Assembly (NCBI GenBank): GCA_022592435.1
Contig: JABYQS010000191.1
Span: forward strand, 1 to 63,417
Direction: 5' to 3'
Length of the DNA: 63,417 nt
Source: Cerioporus squamosus
Lineage: Eukaryota; Basidiomycota; Agaricomycetes; Polyporales; Polyporaceae
Shown here: in pieces, positions 11,905-23,260 of the stretch
Layout of the letters: the number at the start of each line of letters is the position of its first letter
Position numbering within the stretch: position 1 is the stretch's first letter
The notes under the pieces: generated by a model
Databases searched by the model: none
Told to the model about the DNA's origin: nothing
The model's input: the letters and a program-made list of their open reading frames with translations, nothing else
Position numbers and translations under genes: made by a program

Positions 11905-14208
11905 CCACTTACTGCTTCTCAGCAACCCTCACCACGTGTTCCATGACTTCATAGAAACGGGCTTCACATAGTCCTTGAGCTCCCAATACTTCGCGCTTCC
12001 GTTCACATCCCAAGCCCTGCGGTCGGCAAAGGGTTCGAATTGGGTACCGGGCAGAAGTAGCCCGAACTCCTTGACGTGCACGAGCGCCCTCAACGACTCC
12101 GCCAGACGAGCCAGGCTATCATCGCCCGCCGGTATGGTGCCTTCCGATAGGTTAACCAGAACTTGGCTGAATGGATGGCCAGACGCTGCCCGAACGCCGA
12201 TCAGATGAGAGAAGTCGGAAGGCTGAAGATCCGGTCCATTCTGGTCGGCGTCCACTTCGATGTCGAAGATGGCTGACTGTAACGTCGGGCAGAGACGCGC
12301 TCTCGAAAGGGCCTCACACATCGCTCGTGCGGCGGACGTGGAGAGACACATCGCCAGCTCAGTCAATGATGGCATGTTAGACAGCAGGGCCGCTATGAGG
12401 TCATGGTTGTCCTTGATGAGAATCTGGAGACGCGTAACCTGCGCTAGAGGAAACATCGCAGGGAGTCGCCACAACCAAGTGCACCAATCTCCGGCATGGT
12501 CATCGAAGTGATTGAAGGAGCCCTCGAGCCATAACCCACCGGCGGGCGTTTCGGCGACCACGCGAACGTATTCCTCCTCGCTGGCTACCTCCAACCGCGT
12601 GACAAGGCCGGTCAGCCCGGGAACCTGGACAATGGCTGCATCCGCGGTCTCGGCACGGAAGTTATCGACGCGCACGAGAGCGTCGCCTGGTACCTGCAGG
12701 AGGGAGAGGAAGGCCGCGGCAGTGTCCAGCCCTGGGCCCACAAGATCGAGCGAGCGCAGGCGGGGAAGAGGAAGGAGTGATGCCGACGAGACCTCGCCAA
12801 CGAGGCAGGTGACTGTCACGAATTCGATCTTGGGGGTGTTGGAGAGGAGGAGGAGAACAGCTTGCGGGCATGAATCGAGGTCGAAGCCATGCAGGGCGAG
12901 GTAGAGATGAGTGAGAGAAGGGAACTGGTTGGTCGGGACCCAGTCAGTGAGGCCATCAAGTGCAAGAGCCTTGATCGGAAGGATGCCACCACCGAATAGT
13001 CCGACCTTGAAGAGAACGGATCGTTGGGGGTGGGAGATTCGCTCCGTGTACGATATGGTAACACACTCTAGGGCGTCGTGCTTGAAACGTAGTAAGGACC
13101 GAATGTCGGAGACAGGGGACACCACCGTGAGGTCGAGTCTGCGGACGCGGGGCCCTTCCGCATTCATCATCTTCTGGTAGTCCTTCGTGTTGCTCAGCAG
13201 AAACAGGGAAAGTGGCGCGCCGCGCGAGCGGAGTAGGAATGCCTTGAGCTGGGCGGAGCACTCTCCGTCGACCCGCGCCCATAAGTCCGGACATCCGAGG
13301 GCGACCTCCCGCCACTTTCTGCAGACATGGGTAAGCGACAAGAGTGGACCCGTGTCTACGCGAGACCGCTCGCGTGAGGTGACGTGATAGGAGCTGTCGC
13401 GCGGATATGCAGACAGGACATGCTTGAATATCTCGACGATGAGTTCGTTGGCCAGGCGATTGATGATGGGGACATGAGTCTTCAAACGGAGCGCCGTCTT
13501 CAAATCCACAAGTACGGTTTGCAGAAGAGCAATGGTGCTGGTCAGCTGTCGAAGGACTGTCAGTCGTCAAATTATGGGTAGCGCCACTGGAGACCGACAT
13601 TGTCCACGCTGCCAGAGAATGTCAGATCGAGTAGTGTGGGTATAGCCGTGAACCACTGACTCAAGTGTCCCCTTCTCGTGCGCGACCACCGTTTTGAACT
13701 GACGCAGAACTTTGGAGAAGCTTGGCGGCATGCTTGTCTGCGTGCAAGAACAAAGCTCAAGTCAGTCAGATAATCGCAGACATATACGCGACCTCAATCT
13801 GAACACACTCACAGGTGCTCTGTTGCTCTGTATATCCTTGCTTGGAAGTGTCGTGAGCGCAGGTATGTCTTGGTCGGGAGATGAGTGAGGACAAGACGAA
13901 GAAGCCTACAAAGAGAGAAAGGGACGGCTAGTGGCGTCGGTCGCAACGGACGCCCGACGTGAATTGCCGATCCATCATCGCACGTGACCGTCTAGCTGTA
14001 GCTTCGCAGCCCGCGGCCGGCGTAAGTGAGTACAGCATATAGCGTTCTGGAGCATGAACCGACACGAATACATTGCCAGCCATCGACGAACCCACACACC
14101 TCGCTGAAGTGTGACGATTGCCCAATGAACACAACTAGTGAACAGACGGAGCGCAGTTGCACTTCCCATGCCGAGATGCTGTACGAGCTTGCACCGGCAT
14201 CACATCCT
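11905..14208. repeat. Outer inverted repeat, left arm (about 2.3 kb)
   Basis: The arm is the reverse complement of 61114-63417; paired positions sum to 75322 throughout the stretch checked, so no net indel was seen. It contains the whole F-box gene and its upstream region. The inner edge is sharp near 14208/61114, where similarity stops within a few bases. The outer edge cannot be placed because the right arm runs off the window end. The only coding difference noticed is a Lys/Glu exchange near the F-box protein C-terminus (WELKDYV here, WELEDYV in the other arm). Confidence 0.95.
11929..13731 (-). CDS. F-box protein with leucine-rich C-terminal region, left copy
   Basis: A first exon begins MPPSFSKVLRQFKTVV (ATG at 13731). 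A short intron ends at the CTGACAG near 13560, and a long exon runs to the TGA at 11929. The F-box lies just after the junction (PIINRLANELIVEIFKHVL, then THVCRKWREVALGCPDLWARV), the standard Skp1-binding segment of SCF ubiquitin ligases. About 400 residues of irregular leucine-rich substrate-binding-like sequence follow. In this family the F-box docks the protein on Skp1 while the tail selects targets; the target is unknown. The frame is fully open. The donor site of the intron is weak (GTCGGT or GTGGAC), so the junction is uncertain by a few residues. Confidence 0.85.
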
Positions 14209-14420
14209 GAAGGCAAATACGACTTTCCCGTCAGAGCAGTGTAGCATTGTGCATTACGCATGCATGAATGAACGCCGCCACCACGAAGGTACTGCTGGTA
14301 TGGACTTGACAGGGCGGTCTGGACATAGGGAACGACGTGAGCAACGGCATATATAGAGGTACTATATACCTACTCGTAGCCGCCCACCAGCTTGTGCTCT
14401 ACGTAGCAAATCCAGGACTT

Positions 14421-15047
14421 TCAGACTGTCAACGCGGATGCTCTGCCCAAAGTCCGTCGACGACGACGCATCACAGCGATCCATCGCATTCTGGGACCGT
14501 CTTCATGAGCTTCTGAATATACAATGAACCAATGAATCACCCTCCCCTTCCACCGCTGTGCTGCCATTCCAGAGGGAAGCCACGCAGGTGCACGGAACTC
14601 TGCGAGTGCTTTCGAATGAATGCCCGAAGTTCCTCCGCTTAGGGGGCTCGGAAGCCTTGATCGCCATCGTCGTATGCGCAGGGCCCTCGAATGAGGTGGC
14701 GGTTGTACTCTGGACGCCCTGAAGGATATTAAGATTAACGTCGCCTGACGGATGTCATGGGATACGGCACACAGCGAGGCTTTCCGGGCGGGGCCTGGCG
14801 AGAGCCGACAGAGCCGGAGGCGAAGCGCCTCAGAGACCGTGGCGGGGGCGAACTGCAGAGAAGCCAGCCAGAGAGGGAAATAGAGGAACTCACAGTCAAA
14901 GTCGTAGAGGGGCTTCCGTGACACTCGCGGCGGTGGAACAGGTAAAAACGGTAAGGAAGGACGTGTCAGGCAGTCGAGTTTGAACGCCTTAGGCATAACT
15001 TTGGTCAGTTCGCCACGTGCATACGCTCGTCCGTCGTGAATCGACAC
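14421..15047 (-). CDS. Uncharacterised open frame downstream of family R copy 3
   Basis: An open frame of 208 codons starting at ATG 15047 runs towards 14421. Parts look like real protein (AKAFKLDCLTR-like region, ATVSEALRLRLCRLS). A GTGAGT...CTCTGCAG pair near 14893-14855 suggests that an intron may interrupt it. The last third is Arg/Pro-rich and could be non-coding. It lies directly downstream of family R copy 3 on the same strand and might be its 3' part. No homology is recognised. Confidence 0.3.
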   Translation of the reverse strand: MSIHDGRAYARGELTKVMPKAFKLDCLTRPSLPFLPVPPPRVSRKPLYDFDCEFLYFPLWLASLQFAPATVSEALRLRLCRLSPGPARKASLCAVSHDIRQATLILISFRASRVQPPPHSRALRIRRWRSRLPSPLSGGTSGIHSKALAEFRAPAWLPSGMAAQRWKGRVIHWFIVYSEAHEDGPRMRWIAVMRRRRRTLGRASALTV

Positions 15048-15049
15048 TC

Positions 15050-15480
15050 ACCGCGTCACACCCTCACGCTCATCCTACATAGGCGTCCACCATTCGACAT
15101 GCGCAGCTTGATCATCGGTGTCGAGCCCGGCTTGCGATCGGCGCCACGTTCGTGCCCTGGTCTCACATTGCCGATCGTTAGGAAACGACACAGAGGTCAG
15201 CTCTCAAACGCTGCAAAGGGCGATAGGGACGAGCATACGATGAAGCGACAATGATCCCGCGCAAAGCGCAGCTGGAGTAAGTGCTGGAATTTTCCCTGGT
15301 GGCGGCAAAAGATCAGTGGGTAGGTTGCGTAGGTTGTGTACGTACGAATAACGAGTATCAGTCTCCGGATGGAAGGCAGTCGCAGCATCGTTCGCCGACA
15401 CCCGAGTCCCGATAGACCTCCAACATCTGCCGACCTTCAGAGCTATTTGAAGGGCACACGATCGTCGGCTGATAGTGATA
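15050..15480 (-). repeat. Family R copy 3 (partial)
   Basis: A diverged copy of the 5' half of family R. The minus strand shows the splice-like TTTGCAG followed by an AGAGCTGACCTCTGTGTCG-like block near 15210-15190 and the CTGGAGACTG-type landmark near 15360. The later exons (CSELSLLIQ and QNxDSAA) were not found. Frames are broken by small indels relative to copies 2 and 4. Confidence 0.5.
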
Positions 15481-16735
15481 GAGGATCTACGATGTCGATG
15501 CACATCTGCCAGTGCGAAGGGGGAGGAAGAGGAAGGAATCTCGCAAGCGAGCTTGCGAGGCCGGCTCAGGCACCGTCACCACAAGCACGCGCGAAACGAT
15601 CGGATGTCACGCACAAGAGTCACGGTCACAAGCCTTACTCTGGTCATCTTTATGTATAGTGTCGCCATATGATGAGGAAAGCATATAGCTGCGAGGCTGG
15701 CACCGTGACGGTAATACTAGCTGCAGTGGTGAGCTATGAGCGCTTGACATGGGTCCGCTTTCCCAACCCAAACTCGTTGTATGCGAAGCAGAAGCGTCCG
15801 ACAAAGCAGCAGAGCGGTCTCGAGCTGAGGCGAAGGATGAGGCCAAGCGGAACCCAACGAGCAAACACACGGCAGCTCACAAAGGATGGCGGTTAACGAG
15901 AGTGCCGCAGGAGCTCCAGCTCAAACTCAACGTTCAAAGCCCAATGTTCGCAAATTGAGAGGGGGAGACGGCAGCATACTCGGACGGGCGGGCACGGGAA
16001 CCTGCGAGTGCTGAATGATATTTAGACATGGATGACGGGCGATCTCAGTATACGTATTTTGGATAATGTAGGCTGTTCGCGGTCTTCTGTCTGACTGCAC
16101 CGAGGACTACCGATCGAATCGTACAGTTGCGAACGTAGTGAGTAGCAACGTGGCAGACGGCCCAAGAAAGGTCGGCCACGCACCGGTCGCGCCTGATAGT
16201 GATCGGCTTCGAAAGGATGCTACTGGCAGGCCTCGGTATCGTATGGCCCTCCTTCGGTGTTGCATGGACTGTGTGGGGAGGGGTTTAACGTCCAGGTCAT
16301 GTCCGTGGCAATACGATATGCATCCGAATCATGAAGTGAACAACGGTGGGTTCGACGAGAGGAGAACAACCACATGCTAGACTTGGCGAACTAGATGCGG
16401 GAGCAGCCGCGCATATCATCAGCCTTGTGGACGATCTCGGCGCCCATACCGGTCTTGTCCATATTCTCGAGGGAGGTTCCATCTTATCCTGTCCTAGGCG
16501 GCCAAAGAGGCGTCTGGGTAGTCTCGTCCTAGTTGTCCGATGCATGGAGGGCGTCGGATCCAAAAAGCGCTTCCCGCAAGTCCTGAACTCGTGTGCTGGT
16601 GAGGGAACGGATACAGGGCAACCTAACCTGCGTGCGACCAGAATTCTGGCTATATCGTGAGAGATCGCAACAATGCAAGGGCGAAGCGCCACGGAACAGC
16701 GGTCACGACAAGGGGGTGCGTGCACTGGGCTGACT
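15480..16735. other. Interval without a supportable gene
   Basis: Only short open frames without recognisable motifs occur here, on either strand. The interval separates family R copy 3 from the edge of the inner inverted repeat. Confidence 0.4.
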
Positions 16736-18358
16736 CCGCGCAGCCACAGCTCGAAGGGCGGAGGACAAGTCGTGGAAGCCTACTGCGAGCTCCCGTATTC
16801 CCTCTCTAATCTCAAGGACGTCTCCTCGGGTTGCTGGTATGAGCTGCTCGAGATCAGCTAATACGTCCACCCACAAAAGATGTAAGATACCGACGTAAGG
16901 GTTCTGCGGAGGTGGGTCCTGAGGAGGAGCTGCTGATGGTACTGCTGAGCCGCCTGAACGATCTTCCGGTATTGGGTCGACCTCCATAATCGCTTCAGAT
17001 GGAGTTGCGGTACCATCGCCGTCGTCGCCACTCGCCACTTCTCGACCGAGAAATCCCCGAGGAGACTGAGCGGTCTGCGGCTGTGGAGCTACATTCGCCG
17101 TGTGATCGGCCATCTGCGTAGGTGAAGCAACTTGCGGGATGGGAGCCGCGGTCGCGACAGTCGGAGAGGGCACAGCAACCTGCAAGGACGGAGGAGACGT
17201 CCCCTGGGTGATCCGAGAGGGCAAAGCGACGGCGTTGGGATGTGCGGAAGGCACACGAGCGTTCGCGTCTGTAGCACCACGTTGCTCGAGCGCTGCCACA
17301 GCCGGCGTGGCAGCGAGTTCGGCCCTTGCGCCAAACTGATGTTGTGGGCCGGAGGGAGAACCCATAGGCGTAGTACTCGCGTGCACGACGTTGTTCTGAA
17401 CCATATCATAGATGAGAAATCGCGTCAGAGGTGTGAGATCAGGTGTGAGTGACGGACCGCTTGCTGCACGTCCGCACGTGGAGTGGAGACCTCTGCAGTC
17501 GTAATCCGTCTCCCTTGCATGTCAGGCTGAGGCGTCACGCGCTCATGACTCGGCGATGGCCTCGACGGCACCGGTGGATAGCCTGAGGTAGGACCATGAT
17601 TGGCGGGAACAAGGCTAGATAAGCCGCCGTAGACGTCAGTCGGGCATACGTACTTGGCAGAACGAGCAGGACGTACGGCATGTGCACGTTTCCGCCATAG
17701 TCCATCGGCGCGTAGCCGGCGGGATACACATACTGGTCGCGGATGGGAGCCCGCCGTGAGAATGGACGCGTAGAATGCACGTTCGGTGCCCTCCAGTAAT
17801 TGTGCCCATCCGCGCGAGCACGAGCTGACCTGGGCTGCATGACTGAGTGCGCAGGGCGTGTCGGAGGACCGTCACGGGGATATGCTGGACGAACACCAGG
17901 CACCATCGACGGATGATACGGTGTGCTGGGGTACAACATTGAACGAGCCGAAGGACAGGTGATGGTGGGTTATGAAGACAACTTACTGGCGGCGATACCG
18001 GTAGGGACCAATGGAAGCGTACCCTTGCCACGGAAATGGCGCAGTGGTCGGTGCGTATCTTGAGATCGTGAGACGGATGGGCGCAGATGAAGACAGGAGC
18101 AATGGGCGCGAATGGAGCAACTCACTGTGGTACGGGCCCCGTCATGTGTTCGTGTTCGTCCATGTCTTCGTCTTCTTCATTTGTGGAGATGTCACCGTCC
18201 TCAGCCTCAGGACTAGCTCCATCTGAATGTTGCGGCTGCTTAGTGCACCGGTGGCGGAGGCAAACGTGTCCCCGACTACACTGACCTTCTCGCAGATACT
18301 CGTCCTCGACTCCTGGATATGGAGCAGAACCCGGGCGGTCAGGACTGTTGCCGGACAT
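16736..18358 (-). pseudogene. Truncated copy of the Pro-rich gene at 47735-51166
   Basis: This is the reverse complement of the N-terminal two thirds of the seven-exon gene in the right arm, starting with the same ATG (18358, MSGNSPDRPG) and the same first introns. It differs in two major ways. It lacks one 689-base internal unit, so only one copy of the region starting STTPMGSP is present. It also stops at the duplication edge near 16736, just after GFHDLSSALRAV, so the conserved C-terminal domain (WNKSA...GMSSDES) is absent. It shares with the right arm an apparent 2-base frameshift just upstream of MVQNN. It cannot make the full protein. Confidence 0.75.
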
Positions 18359-18775
18359 TCACGGCCTGAGGAACAGTGGAATCTGACAGTCTGACAGTAG
18401 TGGCGCAGGCAGCGAAGCAGTGGTGGTGGGAGAGAGGTTGGCAAAACGGCAGACTTGAGTCAAGTTGGACCGGCACAGCGGTCGTTGTCGGCCTTGACTG
18501 TGCGGGATGGCAATGACAATGCTCTGCGGAAGAGCTCTGGTACGATAGTGTACACCTTGCCATTATGATGGGCGATCGGAAACGACCAACAAAGACCCTT
18601 GGTCTTCTGCGGTTGTCCTTTAGGTAGCACCGCCACAGCTCGATCTATCTAAGATCTAAGCGCGCCATCGGCGCCAGCATGGATTGGATAAGGCTCGTAG
18701 TATACTTGTACAGTCGCAGAAACGGAGACACAGGGAGGAGAACGCATTGGTTGGAATGGACGATACAGGGAAGAT

Positions 18776-19732
18776 CTACACACGGGGGCGCTTGTTCGGC
18801 GACGCAGACGACGCCTGCTGTGGATGCAATGGTGAGCGTCGTGATAATAGGCCTAGGGGGCGAGTGGCTCCCACCTCGCTGCCGCGACGCTGACGTCTGC
18901 GAGGCAAAGGCGGCACATGCCGACCGCCAGGTGTTACGGTGGACGTGGAAGAAGAAGCTTCCCCGTCGGGGGCGTCCTGTGGTCTCTGCTGCTCAGTAGA
19001 TCGCCCGCCGTCGACTCAAGAGCTCACGTACCTCTCGTCCATGCACGCGGACGCTATCAAGGACGGCCCCCCTGGGGCCCGAAGTCGTCGTGCCGGGCAT
19101 GGAACGCGCCTGCGCCTTCCGATCAACCTCAGCTCGACACACAAGCCCTTTGAGCTGCGCGCTGCGCTTCAGAGCCGAGCTTGCCGCTCGATTCTCTTCT
19201 TCCAGCTCAGCCACAACTTCGTCATACTTGGCTCGGTCGCGGGCGATGTACTTGTACCAGGTCCTGAATGAGCATCCGCTGGTTCGCATTCATCTTCTCG
19301 GCCTCGCGGACGGTGGCGCTCAAGTTTACGTGCTTGCGCTCGATCTCGACTTGGACGGCGTTGAGCTCGGACTGCCGCCTGCAAAATGCAGAATGAGCGA
19401 CCGGAAGGATTCGCAGGTAGCCGTGGACCATACGCACTTTTCAACGGCGGCAACCGTGTCGTTGTCTCCAGGCGCAGCCTTCAGGGTGAGTTGGAGGGGC
19501 AACCAGGAAGATATCTTGCGCTTCGGGTCGCAACCAGTAGGACACCTCTCGTTGCCGATGCTGACGACATGGAGTATGCACTCTTGACAGACTATATGAC
19601 CTGACAGTCGGTGAGACAGGAGACAAAGGACGTGCGCTGAGAAGGCGTACCGCAAACGGGGATCAGGGCGGGAGACTTGCTGGGGTTGTCGTTTGAGTAC
19701 TCCTCGAAGCAGACCGAGCACTTGGGGTGCAT
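18776..19732 (-). pseudogene. RING-finger protein gene, frameshifted left copy
   Basis: Same gene as 46362-47317 in inverted orientation: ATG at 19732, RING exon, three introns, stop TAG at 18776-18778. In the coiled-coil exon this copy reads GACCTGGTACAAG where the other reads GACCGGTACAAG, an extra base near 19261. The extra base shifts the frame after NQRMLIQD and leads to an early stop, so the product would keep the RING domain but lose most of the coiled coil and the basic tail. Either this arm gained a base or the other lost one; the open frame in the other arm favours an insertion here. Confidence 0.75.
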
Positions 19733-19928
19733 AGCGTAGATATTCGCGGACGCGCGGGGAGCAGGAGTTGTGAGGGCAAGGGAGTGGCGAGAGCAAGCGA
19801 ACGCACGATTCAATAAGGAGAGGCATCTGCATCCGAACCTGACTGCCTCGTGCACAGAATCCTTTGTTGCAGCGGTTCCGCGAGCGATCATGTCAGCCAC
19901 GTGCGGAGCCCAGCTCGAGGCACTTGAC

Positions 19929-20629
19929 GGCGAGCCCCGAGAACCGATAGTCGGTATCGCCATCTCCGGTCGATGTTGTGAGCACGATGAGCACGATCTG
20001 CTCGCACAGGGGCGTGTGCGCGTCGCGGATACCACGCGAAGAAGACCGGGAGGGAGCACGGAGAGAGAGAGCTGGGGCAGAAAACGGGGCGTAGCGGCAA
20101 CGCAACAGAACTGATCAAACATACCTCTATCCAATAGCCATGAACCCCGCGGGGCTATGCCGCGTAGAGCGGCGCGGCCAAACGCACTGCTTGAACCCCG
20201 GCTCGACGAAGGATTGGCCATGGAAGCCCGCTGAGCGCGCGAACCATGCCATGAGCTGCTGTGCGGAACTGAGCATAGATGGGCCGGACGTTGGACGCTA
20301 CGAGACAAAGGACGTTGGGCGAAAAGTGTTGAATGAGAGACGGCGAGCTAGCGAGTCGACCTCGGAGATCGTGGTCGTAGTCCAGGACCTGCAAGCGCAG
20401 CGCTTGCAGCGATAGGACCGTGGACGGCAAGTCACAGTCCGTTACAGCCTGTGACATGCCCGTGAATGGCAACGGCGGAGGCGGGCGGCGGCAGCGGCAA
20501 GCTCCCATACGACAGACGAAAGCGCAGAGGACCGACCCTCCTCTGCAGCTGCAAGCGTGGAATTCGGGGAGCGGCGGTAATCAGATTGTAGTTTGTAACA
20601 TACGACAGACGAATGCGCAAAGGTCCTCA
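19929..20629. repeat. Module X, copy 1
   Basis: A segment of about 700 bases present three times: here, at 34463-35197 in the same orientation, and at 45505-46165 inverted. A diverged relic lies at 5160-5360. On the minus strand it holds an open frame with phrases such as LQALRLQVLDYDHDL and VASNVRPIYAQFRTAAHGM, followed by CEQIVLIVL and DYRFSGLAVKCLEL. Copies 1 and 3 are part of the inner inverted repeat. Copy 2 stands alone next to the BTB gene and extends about 68 bases beyond the inverted-repeat edge. Confidence 0.8.
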
Positions 20630-20815
20630 GCGCTCAGCGCTCAGCCCCGAACAGGAGCTGTGCAACTTGAGTTGTTGCAGACGACGAGAGGAATGCATTC
20701 AGGATACTAGGACACAGACATGGATGGGAACGGAACGAGACTAGTACGATACGAGCGGAGGATGACTTATAATATAGATGTCGTTGGGTAACTACGAGGA
20801 TGAGGAGTATATGGT

Positions 20816-23254
20816 AGGCAGGCGGGCTACCGAGCCAAAGAACGCATGAGGCTATCCGCCTTCTCCTGGCTCTCGAGAACAGCCTGCAACAACAGTCAGC
20901 GAGATAGAAGTATGAGATATGGAGTTACTGGCCTTGATCAGTTCAGTCACCTCCAGCGCCTTCTTCTTGCACATATCGAGCCCGACGGACAGCTCCTCCT
21001 CTATCTCAAGGCTGCCGTTCTCGGAGATAAGCATGCGAGGGTGGGATACATCGTCATAATGCTACGTGCAGGAAGCGTTGTCAGCAGTGTTCGCCTCGTG
21101 GGCGGTAGGTACTCACCTCAACGGTGCGCAGAAGCTCTCGCTGGACCGATAGTTGGCATTCAACGTTCTTCTGAAGGTCGCACAGCCTCCGCAAGGTCTC
21201 CCGCTGCACCTGTAGCGGAACGGCGCCGGAGAACCATGCCACGCATGCGGAGTCCACTGCAGAAGCTGCCTCCTGCACCGCCAGCTGGCGCTCCCGATAC
21301 AACTCCGTCAACTTGTCGGCAACAGCACCGATGTTTGTGCGTATCTCAGCATCTGATGGTGCCTTGAGAGGTGCGAGCAGCTCCTCCAGCTTGTCCTTCG
21401 CGATCAACTCGATGAGAGCTAGTCGGCGCACGCATGTACAGGAGTGTCACTCACTTCGGGCAAGCTCAAGGCTTCACAGATGCACAAGACATCGACGGCG
21501 TCGTGCAGTACGAGGTCTACGCGGTTGTGTAACAACGGAAGAGCGGACTGGAGGTCGCGAATCTCCACTGATAGCCTGATTTTCTGAGGCTGCAACATAT
21601 CCGGGAGCGATGCTTCGTATAAGGACCAAACCTGGAAAGCGCGTCAGTGTACATACTGCTGCTTCACGATCGACCGTACCTTCCCCACTGCGTCGCCGAG
21701 TTCCTTGTCGAGACGCCTCAAAGTGAGTAGGGTCTCGAGCAGCTTCCCATAGGCATCTACACGACGAACTTCCTGCGCCTGTTCCCGGATGCACTGCAAA
21801 CTACGCGTGCAATACTCAGTATTGCCTGCCTTCCAGAAGGACAGCCAGAGGTCCTTCCAATGGTGGAGATCCGCGACCGACATGGCCAACGCTCTGCGGT
21901 ATTTGGTGAGCGACAAGAGGCAGGTACCAAGATCGCGACGTACTTTGAAATTGCAGAGTCCAGTTCGGCTGCAAGTCGACTGATGTCAGACGACTTGCGA
22001 CAGAGGAGTTCGAAGATCCCCGTAGTGATAGCATCGTCCGCTGTGAGCACGTGAGACATGACGAGAGAAGGGCACTGTCGGCAAACACAATGTGAGACGA
22101 GGGATGGCAGCCGTTCGTCACGAATATTATATGGAGAAGGGCTGGAAAGGCCCTTGCGCCGACTCAGGCTGCGGATACGCCGACAGTTCGAAAGAACATA
22201 GGTGCCCCTGAGGTTGCACATGTACAGAGGGGGCACGAGAGCAAACGTCTTGGCTATCGCAGCGAATGGACACAAGGGCATGTGATACAATGCACAAGGA
22301 GTTCAGACAAGCATACGATGGCAATGAGACTGGATTCCAGTTTGAACCGAATGGTAGAGACCGATAGTACAATACTCCGTGCAAAGTGCCAACACGTACC
22401 GACGAGTAAACAATACCCCCCCCCCCGCCAGCACCATCCAAACGAACGCGCCATTGTTGCAGACATCAGACCGGACTTGCGATTGAAAGGAAGAACAAGC
22501 GAGCACGTGGACGGAGGACTATCGCTGAACATTCGATCAGTGACGATTCGACCGGCACATGTCCCTGGATGAGCAATGACTGTTCAGAACAAGCCAGCCA
22601 GCGAGAATGGGGTGAGGGAACCGGAAACGCACGCTCCATCGATGAGGACATCGTGGTCGATTGACCTCCGGCACCCGTCCTTGACAGTAAAGGTGGAGAC
22701 AAAGTGTGCTAGGACGCATAGCAGTCAGCACCAGTCAGTCGACCTGGCCGGCCGCGTGGTGCGGACGTCTTGGGGAGGACTGGAGGGAGAGGACAACCAA
22801 CCGTCAGCTCGCAATGCACACGCGCCCGTTTGCCGCATTCGACACTCACCACGCGCACGCGACCACGGGCTCGCGCTCATCCGACATACGCACGTCCCGC
22901 CATTCGACAATCGCTCCTTGATCGTCGGCGCCGCGTTCGTCTCCTGCATGATGTTGCCGACGAGGCGGGAAACGACATAGAGATCGGCGCTCAAACGCTG
23001 CAAAGGGACATAGGGACAGACATACCGACAATCAGGGTGAAACGACAATGGTCTGATCCAGTCCTCCTTCGGCGGCGATGTGACAGCAGCACGGCTCATG
23101 AACAGCGGACTGAGTAGACAAAGCAGGGCGGACGTGGACGAGCACCAGTCTCCAGGTGGAAGCTGTCCGCCGGCTCCAGCATCATCCGCCGACGCCCGGG
23201 TCCTGATCTCCGGAGCGGTCGAAAGAACGCGCCATCGTCGCCGACATCGAGAGT
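20816..23254. repeat. Direct repeat D2, right copy
   Basis: Same-orientation copy of 6976-9422 with few substitutions. It begins immediately beyond the inner inverted repeat. The cytosine run is 11 here (22416-22426). At the right edge the two copies part after the GTCGCCGACATCGA stretch near 23250, where family R continues with different flanking sequence. Confidence 0.9.
20827..22059 (-). CDS. Predicted all-helical protein, copy 2
   Basis: The exon structure is identical to 6987-8219, offset by exactly 13840 bases, with all frames open. Few amino acid differences were noticed: Trp to Arg in the second exon (QCIREQAQEV here, QCIWEQAQEV in copy 1), and one in the final exon from the base change near 20849 (SLMRSLAR here, SLRRSLAR in copy 1). 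The product is nearly all helix with no recognised domain. The near identity implies a recent duplication or gene conversion with copy 1. Confidence 0.6.
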
Positions 23255-23260
23255 CCAGAA
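22425..23260 (-). repeat. Family R copy 4
   Basis: Nearly identical to copy 2 as part of direct repeat D2: landmarks DSRCRRRWRVL (other frame of the DVGDDGA patch) near 23240, the TTTGCAG-bounded block near 22990, CSEQSLLIQ near 22585. The open frame continues upstream of the shared part to 23450 through unrelated sequence. Whether any copy is expressed cannot be told. Confidence 0.55.

Larger units (their letters stand above)
16736..20561. repeat. Inner inverted repeat, left arm (about 3.8 kb)
   Basis: The arm is the reverse complement of 45505-50045. Paired positions sum to about 66094 in the part nearest the axis. The left arm is shorter because it lacks the 689-base internal unit of the Pro-rich gene and a stretch of about 32 bases present near 45540. 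The left end breaks off in a coding exon near 16736 (partner near 50045). The other end lies inside module X. Confidence 0.9.

Noticed and set aside
12512..12904. Antisense open frames within the F-box gene
   Set aside because: They mirror the codon structure of the coding strand and occur identically in both arms; no independent signal.
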